A stretch of 64,000 bases of DNA from Friedmanniella luteola (GTDB lineage Bacteria > Actinomycetota > Actinomycetes > Propionibacteriales > Propionibacteriaceae), in the NCBI RefSeq assembly GCF_900105065.1, contig NZ_LT629749.1:1798001-1862000 (forward strand). Reading direction: 5' to 3'. The position numbers were made by a program, and so were the translations under genes. Shown here piece by piece: positions 53,809 through 61,188 of this stretch. Every line of letters starts with the position of its first letter. Within the stretch, counting starts at the first letter, position 1. Below the pieces are notes generated by a model, which did not search any database, was not told where the DNA came from, and saw only the letters and a list, made by a program, of their open reading frames with translations.

Positions 53809-55242
53809 TTACTTCTGCGGTGTGGTGCCGTCGACCCTGGCGGCGGTGGGGGTGGGAGCCGGCGCGGGCGCCGGTCCCGTCGGGATGGCGGTGCTGCCGG
53901 CCATGCCGGCGCCGAGCGTCCAGCCGTCCGCCTCGTCGACCAGGATGAACGCGCCGGTCGCCCGGTGCTCCTTGTAGGAATCGAGGGGCAGGGGAGTCGC
54001 GAGGGCGATCCGGACCCGGCCGATGTCGTTGAGGCCCAGCTCGGTGGCCGGCTGCCAGTGCGGGGTGCCGCCGGACGCGAACGCGAGGTCCAGCGCGCCG
54101 TCGACGGAACGGACGATGCCCTTGGTGAGCGCGGTGCCGTGCTGGACCAGGACGCGGGCGCCGACGGTCAGCGTCCGTTCGGCCAGCCAGCAGACCGTGC
54201 CGGTCAGCTCGCGGACCGGCACCGGTGGGGCGTCGGTCCCGGCCAGGATGTCGCCGCGGGAGACGTCGATGTCGGTGTCCAGCCGCAGGGTCACCGACTG
54301 GCCGGCCACCGCGGTGTCCAGCGGCCCGTCCGGGGTGTCGACGGCCACCACCTTGGCGTGCGAGCCGCGCGGGAGGACGACGACCTCCTCGCCGACGCGG
54401 ACCCGGCCGGACTCGATCTTGCCGGCGTAGCCGCGGTAGTCGGCGTCGACGGCCGGGGCGGAGGCGGCCCAGGGGGCCAGCGTCGCGCCCTGGGGCCGGA
54501 TCACGTGCTGCACCGGGAAGCGGAGGTCGGCGCCGACGGCGAGCTTGGTGTCGTCGACGGTCTCGAGGTAGCCGAGCACCGTCGGACCCTCGTACCAGGG
54601 CGTCCGCGGCGACCGGGTCACGACGTTGTCGCCCTCGGTGGCCGAGACGGGGATGCAGTGGCTGTCCAGCACCCCGAGGCTGCGGGCCAGCACCGAGAAG
54701 TCGGTGGCGATGCGGGTGAAGACGTCCTGGGCGTAGTCGACCAGGTCGATCTTGTTGACCACGAGGACGACGTGCGGCACCCGCAGCAGGGAGGCGACGG
54801 CCAGGTGGCGGCGGGTCTGCTCCACCACGCCCTTGCGGGCGTCCACCAGCAGCACGATGACGTCGGCGGTGGACGAGCCCGTCACGGTGTTGCGGGTGTA
54901 CTGCACGTGCCCGGGGCAGTCGGCCAGGATGAACTTCCGCGCCGGGGTGTGGAAGTAGCGGTAGGCGACGTCGATGGTGATGCCCTGCTCGCGCTCGGCC
55001 CGCAGCCCGTCGGTGAGCAGCGCGAGGTCGGCGGTCGCCAGGCCCTTGCGCCGGCTGACCTGCTCGACGTGGTCGAGGGTGTCGACGAGCACCGAGTTGG
55101 TGTCGAACAGCAGCCGCCCGACCAGGGTGGACTTGCCGTCGTCGACGGAACCGGCCGTGGCCAGCCGGAGCAGCGTGCGCCGGTGGCCGGCGTCACCGCC
55201 CGGACGGCGGGTCGGCGCGGCGGCGGTGCTGGTGGTGGGCAT
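53809..55242 (-). CDS. cysN: Sulfate adenylyltransferase, GTPase subunit
   Basis: The 477-residue elongation-factor-like GTPase has P-loop ATAGSVDDGKSTLVGRL, effector REQGITIDVAYRYF, DCPGHVQYTRNT and NKIDLVDY. It drives APS synthesis by CysD. The C-terminal tail is Pro/Ala-rich. There is no fused APS kinase; that activity is the separate cysC. ATG 55242 overlaps the cysD stop by one base. Confidence 0.96.
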   Translation of the reverse strand: MPTTSTAAAPTRRPGGDAGHRRTLLRLATAGSVDDGKSTLVGRLLFDTNSVLVDTLDHVEQVSRRKGLATADLALLTDGLRAEREQGITIDVAYRYFHTPARKFILADCPGHVQYTRNTVTGSSTADVIVLLVDARKGVVEQTRRHLAVASLLRVPHVVLVVNKIDLVDYAQDVFTRIATDFSVLARSLGVLDSHCIPVSATEGDNVVTRSPRTPWYEGPTVLGYLETVDDTKLAVGADLRFPVQHVIRPQGATLAPWAASAPAVDADYRGYAGKIESGRVRVGEEVVVLPRGSHAKVVAVDTPDGPLDTAVAGQSVTLRLDTDIDVSRGDILAGTDAPPVPVRELTGTVCWLAERTLTVGARVLVQHGTALTKGIVRSVDGALDLAFASGGTPHWQPATELGLNDIGRVRIALATPLPLDSYKEHRATGAFILVDEADGWTLGAGMAGSTAIPTGPAPAPAPTPTAARVDGTTPQK

Positions 55243-56222
55243 CAGAAGTACCCCTCTCGCTTGCGGTCCTCCATGGCGGCCTCGCTCATCCGGTCGTCGG
55301 CCCGGGTGGCGCCGCGCTCGGTCAGCTGGCTGAGCCCCACCTCGGTGATCACGTCCGCGACGGTCGTCGCCTCCGACAGCACCGCGGCGGTGCAGGACAT
55401 GTCGCCGACGGTGCGGTAGCGCACCGAGCGGCGCTCGACGGCGTCGCCGTCGCGGGCCGGGGTGACCGGGGTCAGCGCGATCCACATGCCGTCGCGCTCC
55501 ACGACCTCGCGCTCGTGCGCGTAGTAGATGGACGGCAGCGCGATGCCCTCGGCCTCGATGTAGTCCCAGACGTCCAGCTCGGTCCAGTTGGACAGCGGGA
55601 ACACCCGGACGTGCTCGCCGGGCAGGTGCCGGCCGTTGTAGAGCGACCACAGCTCGGGCCGCTGGTTGCGCGGCTCCCACTGGCCGAACTCGTCGCGCAT
55701 CGAGTAGACGCGCTCCTTGGCCCGGGCCCGCTCCTCGTCCCGACGGCCGCCGCCGAACACGGCGTCGTGCTTGCCCTCGGTGATGGCGTCGAGCAGCGGG
55801 ACGGTCTGCAGGGGGTTGCGCTGGCCGTCGGGGCGCTCGCGCAGCCGGCCGTCGTCGATGTAGTCCTGCACCGACGCGACCGCCAGGGCGGCTCCGTAGA
55901 AGGTGGTGGCCTCGTCGCGGTACTGCAGCACCTCGGGGAAGTTGTGCCCGGTGTCGACGTGCAGCAGCGAGAACGGGATCGGGGCCGGCCAGAAGGCCTT
56001 CGCCGCCAGGTGCAGCATCACCACCGAGTCCTTGCCGCCGGAGAAGAGCATCACCGGCTTGCGGAAGGTGGCCGCGACCTCGCGGAAGATGTGGATCGAC
56101 TCCGACTCCAGCGCCTGCAGCTCGGTCAGCGGCTGCACGCCCAGCGGCGTGCGACGCGGGACCCGGGTGCTCGGGTTGGTGCTGGGGACGTCCTGCTCGG
56201 TCGAGCTCTGGGTCTGGGTCAT
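55242..56222 (-). CDS. cysD: Sulfate adenylyltransferase, catalytic subunit
   Basis: The 326-residue protein has the PP-loop VMLFSGGKDSVVMLHLA, HVDTGHNFPEVLQYRD and the C-terminal KREGYF. It forms APS from ATP and sulfate, with CysN hydrolysing GTP. The first ~25 residues are a variable, Ser/Thr-rich extension. Its ATG overlaps the cysC stop (ATGA). Confidence 0.96.
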   Translation of the reverse strand: MTQTQSSTEQDVPSTNPSTRVPRRTPLGVQPLTELQALESESIHIFREVAATFRKPVMLFSGGKDSVVMLHLAAKAFWPAPIPFSLLHVDTGHNFPEVLQYRDEATTFYGAALAVASVQDYIDDGRLRERPDGQRNPLQTVPLLDAITEGKHDAVFGGGRRDEERARAKERVYSMRDEFGQWEPRNQRPELWSLYNGRHLPGEHVRVFPLSNWTELDVWDYIEAEGIALPSIYYAHEREVVERDGMWIALTPVTPARDGDAVERRSVRYRTVGDMSCTAAVLSEATTVADVITEVGLSQLTERGATRADDRMSEAAMEDRKREGYF

Positions 56223-56812
56223 GGCTGGTCCTCCCGGATCGCCGTCAGCAGCGCGGAGGCCAGCTCCACGGAGGTCGGGAGGTCGACCTCGGCCGTGTCG
56301 AGCACGAGCTCGGCGCTGCGGGGTTCCTCGTAGGGGTCGTCGACGCCGGTCAGCCCGTTGATCTCGCCCTGGCGGGCCTTGGCGTACAGACCCTTGACGT
56401 CGCGGGACTCCGCGACCGCCAGCGAGGTGGACACGAACACCTCGGCGAACGGCACGTGGGCCTCGGCGTGCGCCTGGCGGACGGACTGCCGGGCGGCCGC
56501 GTAGGGGGCGATGACGGGGACGAGCACCGTCACGCCGTGGCTGGCGAGCAGCTGGGCGACCCAGCCGATCCGGGCGACGTTGGTGTCGCGGTCGGCGCGG
56601 GTGAAGCCGAGCCCCGCGGAGAGGTGCGGGCGCACCTCGTCGCCGTCGAGGACCTGGACGCGCCGGCCCTCGGCCCGCAGCCGGTCGGCCAGCGCGTGCG
56701 CGATGGTGGACTTGCCGGCGGATGGCAGGCCCGTGAACCAGACCGTCGCCCCGACGGCGAGGTCCGGGTCGGCGCCGACCCGGGGGGCGGAAGTCCGCGC
56801 GGTGGCGCTCAC
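56219..56812 (-). CDS. cysC: Adenylylsulfate (APS) kinase
   Basis: The 197-residue kinase has Walker A WFTGLPSAGKSTIAHAL, LDGDEVRPHLSAGLGFTRADRDTNVARIGWVAQLL, and FVSTSLAVAESRDVKGLYAKARQGEI. It makes PAPS from APS. Because CysH here is the APS-using type, CysC may serve sulfation or recycling rather than the main route. GTG 56812 overlaps the cysH stop (GTGA). Confidence 0.94.
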   Translation of the reverse strand: MSATARTSAPRVGADPDLAVGATVWFTGLPSAGKSTIAHALADRLRAEGRRVQVLDGDEVRPHLSAGLGFTRADRDTNVARIGWVAQLLASHGVTVLVPVIAPYAAARQSVRQAHAEAHVPFAEVFVSTSLAVAESRDVKGLYAKARQGEINGLTGVDDPYEEPRSAELVLDTAEVDLPTSVELASALLTAIREDQP

Positions 56813-57498
56813 AGGTGGATCCCGCACTCGGTCTTGGCGCGGCCGGCCCAGCGGCCGCCGCGGGCGTCGTCCCCCGTGCTGCGGACAGTGCAGGGCTCGC
56901 AGCCGATCGAGGCGTAGCCGTCGTCGAGCAGCGGGTTCACCATCAGGCCGTTCCGCTCGATGTAGCCGGCCACGTCGTCGTCGGACCAGGTGGCGATGGG
57001 GGCCACCTTGATGATGTGCCGGCGGGCGTCCCAGGAGACGACCGGGGTCTGCGCGCGGGCCGCGGAGTCGGCGCGGCGGAGGCCGGTCGCCCAGGCCGCG
57101 TAGGGCTCGAGCGCACGGCTGAGCGGGGCGACCTTGCGCATCGCGCAGCAGCGGTCGGGGTCCGTCGCGAACAGGTCCTGGCCGTAGCGGGCGTCCTGCT
57201 CGGCGACGGTCAGGTCGGCCGTCACGTTGATGACGTTGACGGCGTGCACGGCGCTGACGGCGTCGCGCGTGCCGATGGTCTCCACGAAGTGGTAGCCGGT
57301 GTCGAGGAAGACGACGTCGATGCCCGGGGCGACCTGCTCGGCCAGGTGGATCATCACCGTGTCGGCCATCGAGGACGTGACCACGAGGCCGGAGCCGAAG
57401 TGCTCGGCGGCCCAGCCCATGATCTCCAGGGCGGTCGCGCCCTCCAGCTCGGCGTTCGCGTGCAGGGCCAGGTCGGCCAGGTCGAGGGTGGTGCTCAT
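56809..57498 (-). CDS. cysH: APS reductase (assimilatory, 4Fe-4S type)
   Basis: The 229-residue enzyme has the two cysteine pairs DRCCAMRKV and GCEPCTVRS that bind a 4Fe-4S cluster and mark APS rather than PAPS specificity, plus the catalytic Cys in the C-terminal KTECGIHL. It reduces APS to sulfite with thioredoxin. ATG 57498 overlaps the zinc-ribbon stop (ATGA); a longer frame to 57576 lacks similarity. Confidence 0.95.
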   Translation of the reverse strand: MSTTLDLADLALHANAELEGATALEIMGWAAEHFGSGLVVTSSMADTVMIHLAEQVAPGIDVVFLDTGYHFVETIGTRDAVSAVHAVNVINVTADLTVAEQDARYGQDLFATDPDRCCAMRKVAPLSRALEPYAAWATGLRRADSAARAQTPVVSWDARRHIIKVAPIATWSDDDVAGYIERNGLMVNPLLDDGYASIGCEPCTVRSTGDDARGGRWAGRAKTECGIHL

Positions 57499-57686
57499 CG
57501 CTCCTCCTGCGCGTCGCGTCGGCCCGGGACCAGGCCGAGGAACGACACGGAGAACGCCCGCAGGCAGCTGCGGCATTCCCAGCCGCCCTCCTCGCGAGGG
57601 AACAGCGTCTCCTCGGAGCAGTACGGGCAGTACAGGACGGCCTGGCGCGTGCTGTGCCCTGAGCCGGTCGAGGGGGCCCCCGTCAT
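57495..57686 (-). CDS. Small zinc-ribbon protein of the sulfate operon, 63 residues
   Basis: The protein has two CxxC knuckles (LYCPYCSEETLFP and WECRSCLRAFSV) and overlaps the sulfite-reductase stop and the cysH start by four bases each, so it is a true operon member. I recall similar short proteins between sirA and cysH in other actinobacteria but no function; electron transfer or assembly of SirA/CysH is possible. The first ~14 residues (MTGAPSTGSGHSTR) are encoded by a half copy of the REP-like element. Confidence 0.8.
   Translation of the reverse strand: MTGAPSTGSGHSTRQAVLYCPYCSEETLFPREEGGWECRSCLRAFSVSFLGLVPGRRDAQEER
57658..57674. repeat. REP-like half element inside the zinc-ribbon gene
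   Basis: CCTGAGCCGGTCGAGGG is a near match to one arm of the 13010 palindrome, located inside the coding sequence of a short protein. Confidence 0.55.
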
Positions 57687-59404
57687 ACGAGCACCGACTC
57701 GTCCGCCCGGGCCACCCACTGCGCGAAGCGCTCGCCGTCGGCCCGGTCGGCGACGAAGGCGCGGGCGACGCGCTCGACGTAGGGGCCGAGCTCGTCGGCG
57801 GTCACCTTGTGCCCGCGGAGCTTGCGGCCGAAGCCGGCGTCGAGCCCCAGCCCGCCGCCCAGGTGCACCTGGAAGCCCTCGACCTGCTGGCCCGCCGGGC
57901 CGGGGACCAGCTGGCCCTTGAGGCCGATGTCGGCGGTCTGGATGCGCGCGCAGGAGTTGGGGCAGCCGTTGAGGTGCACGGTGATGGGGGAGTCGAGCGC
58001 GCCCAGCCGGGTCTCCAGCTCCTCGATCAGCGTGGCGGCGCGCGCCTTGGTCTCGACGATGGCCAGCTTGCAGAACTCGATGCCGGTGCAGGCCATCACC
58101 GAGCGGCGCCAGGCGTCCGGGCGGGCCGACCAGCCGATCGCCTCGGTGGCCTGCGTGAGGGACTCGAGGCGGTCCTCCTCGACGTCCAGGACCAGCAGCT
58201 TCTGCATCGGCGTGGTGCGGACCCGTGAGGAGCCGTGGGCCTCGACGACGTCGGCCAGCTGCAGCAGCGTGGCGCCGGTGGTGCGCCCGGCGGCGGCGGA
58301 CAGGCCGACGAAGAACCGGCCGTCCTTCTGCCGGTTGACGCCGACGTGGTCGCCGGAGCGGGTGGGCACGGCGGGGGCGGGGCCGTCGGTGAGCCGGCGG
58401 TGCAGGTACTCGTCCTCCATGACCTGGCGGAACTTCTCGACGCCCCAGTCGGCGACGAGGAACTTGATCCGGGCGCGGGTCCGCAGCCGGCGGTAGCCGT
58501 AGTCGCGGAACACGGCGCAGACGGCCGCCCAGACCTCGGCGACGTCCTCGCCCGGCACCCAGGCGCCGACGCGCTGGGCCAGCATCGGGTTGGTCGACAG
58601 GCCGCCGCCGACCCACAGGTCGTAGCCGGGGCCGTGCTCGGGGTGCTCGACGCCGACGAACGCGATGTCGTTGATCTCGGGGACGACGTCCTGCAGCGGG
58701 TGGCCGGTGATGGCGGTCTTGAACTTGCGCGGCAGGTTGGAGTACTGCGGGTCGCCGATGTAGCGCTCGACGATCTCGGCGATGGCGGGCGTGGGGTCGA
58801 TGATCTCGTCGGCGGCGATGCCGGCGACGGGGGAGCCCAGGATGACGCGCGGGCAGTCGCCGCAGGCCTCGGTGGTGCTCAGCCCGACGGCCTCCAGCCG
58901 GCGCCAGATCTCCGGCACGTCCTCGACGCGGATCCAGTGCAGCTGCACGTTCTGCCGGTCGGTGATGTCGGCGGTGCCGCGGGCGAAGTCGACGGAGATC
59001 TGCCCGATCACCCGGAGCTGCTCGGTGGTCAGCGCGCCGCCGTCGATGCGGATGCGGAGCATGAAGTACTCGTCGTCGAGCTCGGACGGGTCGAGGGTGG
59101 CCGTCTTCCCGCCGTCGATGCCCGGCCGGCGCTGCGTGTAGAGGCCGAACCAGCGGAACCGGCCCCGCAGGTCGCCCGGGTCGATCGAGGCGAAACCGCC
59201 GTGCGCGTAGATGTTCTCGATGCGGGCCCGGACGTTGAGCGGGTTGTCGTCCTTCTTGGACTGCTCGTTGGCGTTCAGCGGCTCGCGGTAGCCGAGCGCC
59301 CACTGGCCCTCGCCCTTGGTGCGGCGGGGCTTGGGGGCCGGGCGGGATGCGTCGGGCCGGGTCGCGGCCGCAGGACGCGGGCTGGAGGTGGTCTCGGTGC
59401 TCAT
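57683..59404 (-). CDS. sirA: Ferredoxin-dependent sulfite reductase (SirA/NirA type)
   Basis: The 573-residue protein has the sirohaem/4Fe-4S cysteines in ACTGIEFC and NGCPNSCAR, a NIR_SIR ferredoxin-like half repeat (DEYFMLRIRIDGG), and TTEACGDCPRVILGSPVAG. It reduces sulfite to sulfide by six electrons from ferredoxin. Position at the head of the sulfate operon supports sulfite over nitrite. ATG 59404 has GAGGA upstream; a start at 59431 is possible but lacks a ribosome site. Confidence 0.92.
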   Translation of the reverse strand: MSTETTSSPRPAAATRPDASRPAPKPRRTKGEGQWALGYREPLNANEQSKKDDNPLNVRARIENIYAHGGFASIDPGDLRGRFRWFGLYTQRRPGIDGGKTATLDPSELDDEYFMLRIRIDGGALTTEQLRVIGQISVDFARGTADITDRQNVQLHWIRVEDVPEIWRRLEAVGLSTTEACGDCPRVILGSPVAGIAADEIIDPTPAIAEIVERYIGDPQYSNLPRKFKTAITGHPLQDVVPEINDIAFVGVEHPEHGPGYDLWVGGGLSTNPMLAQRVGAWVPGEDVAEVWAAVCAVFRDYGYRRLRTRARIKFLVADWGVEKFRQVMEDEYLHRRLTDGPAPAVPTRSGDHVGVNRQKDGRFFVGLSAAAGRTTGATLLQLADVVEAHGSSRVRTTPMQKLLVLDVEEDRLESLTQATEAIGWSARPDAWRRSVMACTGIEFCKLAIVETKARAATLIEELETRLGALDSPITVHLNGCPNSCARIQTADIGLKGQLVPGPAGQQVEGFQVHLGGGLGLDAGFGRKLRGHKVTADELGPYVERVARAFVADRADGERFAQWVARADESVLV

Positions 59405-59438
59405 CGGTGTCCTCGATCGGTGGGGCTGCACACGGCGT

Positions 59439-59460
59439 GCGCGCTCCTGACGGAGGGCGC
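59439..59460 (-). terminator. Possible attenuator hairpin between leader ORF and sirA
   Basis: GCGCGCTCC and GGAGGGCGC pair at eight of nine positions around a four-base loop, between the leader ORF stop (59481) and the sirA ATG. Confidence 0.3.
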
Positions 59461-59480
59461 GGGCGCGGCGTGCCGGGGCT

Positions 59481-59621
59481 TCAGCGGCGAGGCCGACGAC
59501 AGATCATCGACCCGGTGCGACCGAGGTCGAGGTAGTGACGCACCGTCAGCCCGGAGGGCCGGGCCGGGCCCTGGCGCGACGGCCGGGGCCGGTCGCGCGG
59601 GTGCTCCGGGGCGATGATCAC
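59481..59621 (-). CDS. Leader peptide ORF upstream of the sulfate operon
   Basis: The frame from GTG 59621 encodes 46 residues ending RHYLDLGRTGSMICRRPRR. The tail matches the pattern RHxDLxRxxSxxCRR that I recall for putative leader peptides ahead of actinobacterial sulfur genes, with a cysteine codon near the end. TTGATC (59651-59656) and GAGGGT (59628-59633), 17 bases apart, place transcription at the GTG, so it would be leaderless, as are the cysteine-responsive leader ORFs reported in mycobacteria. A 20-residue version from GTG 59543 is also possible. Confidence 0.5.
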   Translation of the reverse strand: MIIAPEHPRDRPRPSRQGPARPSGLTVRHYLDLGRTGSMICRRPRR

Positions 59622-59659
59622 GGCTCCACCCTCATCCGTCGATCGCCCACGATCAAATC

Positions 59660-59682
59660 CGATTCTCACTTGTTGAGAATCG
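59660..59682. promoter_or_regulatory. Inverted repeat upstream of the sulfate operon promoter
   Basis: CGATTCTCA (59660-59668) and TGAGAATCG (59674-59682) are perfect nine-base arms around five bases, next to the predicted -35 box of the leader ORF and overlapping the yihY stop. It may be an operator; TGAGAAT also recalls Fur-family boxes, but assignment is open. Confidence 0.5.
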
Positions 59683-60736
59683 TGTCCGTATCCTGGGACG
59701 CTGAGCGTGGGCGCCGGAGCGGTCGGGCGTACCGCTGCCGTCCGGGCCCGCCCGGGGGCGTCACCGGCGTCAGGGTGTCCGGGATCTCGACGGGGTCGTC
59801 GACCGGCGGGTGCGGGATCCCCGAGAGGCGGGGCCACACCTGGTCCAGGGCGGCGTTGAAGGCGGCCCCGATGAGCACGGCGATGGAGATGAGGTAGAGC
59901 CAGACCAGCACGGCGATCGGCGCGGCCAGCGGCCCGTAGATGGAGGTCGAGCCGGTGCTGGCGCTCAGGGCGAGCCGGAGCAGGACGCTGCCGCCCACCC
60001 AGGCCGACAGGGTCAGCGCGGCTCCGGGCAGGTCGGCGCGCCAGCGCGTCCGCACCGGCACCGAGAGGTGGTAGAGCGAGGTCAGGAAGCAGACCGAGCC
60101 GAGCAGCACGACCGGCCAGTACAGGTCGCCCAGCACGTCGAGCCGGCTGGGCAGCAGCCGGTCGACCAGGCCCGGGCCGGCCAGCACCAGCGGGACGAGC
60201 AGTGTCCCGACCAGCAGGAAGACGACGTAGAGGGTGAAGGACAGCGCCCGGGTCCGGACGATCCCGCGCCGCCCGGCCAGGCCGTACATGATCGTGATCG
60301 TGTCGACGAAGACGTTGAGCGCCCGCGAGCCCGACCACAGCGCCAGCACGAAGCCGACCGAGATCACCGAGAAGCGACCGCCGGACAGCACGTCGTCGAG
60401 GGTGGGGGCGATGACGTCGGCGACGGCGTCCTCGGTGAGCACCCGCGAGGACAGGGCGAGGACCTGGTCCTGGAAGCCGGCGATGGTCCGCACGTCGAAG
60501 CGCCGGGCGATGTAGCCGACGGCGCCGGCGAGGCCGAAGATCAGCGGCGGCAGCGACAGGATCGCGAAGAAGGCGGCCTCGGCGGCCAGACCGGTGACCC
60601 GGTGCCGCAGGCACGCGCCGACCGTCTGCACGAGCACCGCCCACACCCGTGACCCGCTGCGGCCGCGCGCCCGGGGGCGGGCCGCCGGCGGGGCGGCGGT
60701 GGCCGCGGCCGGTCCCGTCCTGCGGGGCGTGGTCAC
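59666..60736 (-). CDS. YihY/BrkB family membrane protein
   Basis: The 356-residue protein has the YihY core of six membrane helices (~40-290) with AAEAAFFAILSLPPLIFGLAG, WSGSRALNVFVDTITIMYG and STSIYGPLAAPIAVLVWLYLISIAVLIGAAFNAAL, flanked by Arg-rich termini. Function is unresolved; it was once misannotated as RNase BN. GTG 60736 lies six bases after a TACGCT box, so the mRNA is probably leaderless. The stop lies inside the inverted repeat at 59660. Confidence 0.88.
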   Translation of the reverse strand: MTTPRRTGPAAATAAPPAARPRARGRSGSRVWAVLVQTVGACLRHRVTGLAAEAAFFAILSLPPLIFGLAGAVGYIARRFDVRTIAGFQDQVLALSSRVLTEDAVADVIAPTLDDVLSGGRFSVISVGFVLALWSGSRALNVFVDTITIMYGLAGRRGIVRTRALSFTLYVVFLLVGTLLVPLVLAGPGLVDRLLPSRLDVLGDLYWPVVLLGSVCFLTSLYHLSVPVRTRWRADLPGAALTLSAWVGGSVLLRLALSASTGSTSIYGPLAAPIAVLVWLYLISIAVLIGAAFNAALDQVWPRLSGIPHPPVDDPVEIPDTLTPVTPPGGPGRQRYARPLRRPRSASQDTDTILNK

Positions 60737-60742
60737 CCGGTC

Positions 60743-60748
60743 AGCGTA
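60743..60748 (-). promoter_or_regulatory. -10 box of the yihY-like gene
   Basis: TACGCT (minus strand) ends six bases before GTG 60736. Confidence 0.45.
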
Positions 60749-60763
60749 GGTGACCGGTGGGGG

Positions 60764-61024
60764 TCAGACGGGGACGAGCCCGGGACGGCCGAGCCGGCCG
60801 CGCCAACGCCGTCCGGGCCCCGGGCCGCGGCGGGCGAAGGTGACCTCGTCGTCGACGAGGGAGAAGGTCTCGGCGCCGAGCTGGTCGGCCACCGTGACCA
60901 GGGTGGCGAGCTCGATCCGGACCTCGGCGTGGTAGCGGTCGTCCACGGGGGGCAGGTCGGCGAGCAGCACCGGTGCGCGGTCGTCGTGGGTCCGGGGGAG
61001 AGGCTGCCCGCTGAAGTCGATCAT
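60764..61024 (-). CDS. Hypothetical protein, 86 residues
   Basis: I do not recognise this protein. It contains ADLPPVDDRYHAEVRIELATLVTVADQLGAETFSLVDDEVTFARR, a plausible small alpha/beta domain, and an Arg/Gly-rich C-terminal tail. ATG 61024 has only a weak GGACGGGAA ribosome site. It ends 28 bases before the yihY start on the same strand. Third-position G/C bias supports coding, but it could be spurious. Confidence 0.5.
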   Translation of the reverse strand: MIDFSGQPLPRTHDDRAPVLLADLPPVDDRYHAEVRIELATLVTVADQLGAETFSLVDDEVTFARRGPGPGRRWRGRLGRPGLVPV

Positions 61025-61188
61025 CGTTCCCGTCCTGGACCGACCGACTGGGCCGGAGTCAGCCCCGAGGCTGGTCCTGGTCGCGACGCTGCCCGGTCAC
61101 CGTAGGCAGAGCGGTGCGGCCGGGGCAAGCAGCGGGGCGGTGCGCCGCCGGATCGGTGACCAAGGTCCCGGGTCGAGGGTCCCGGGGG

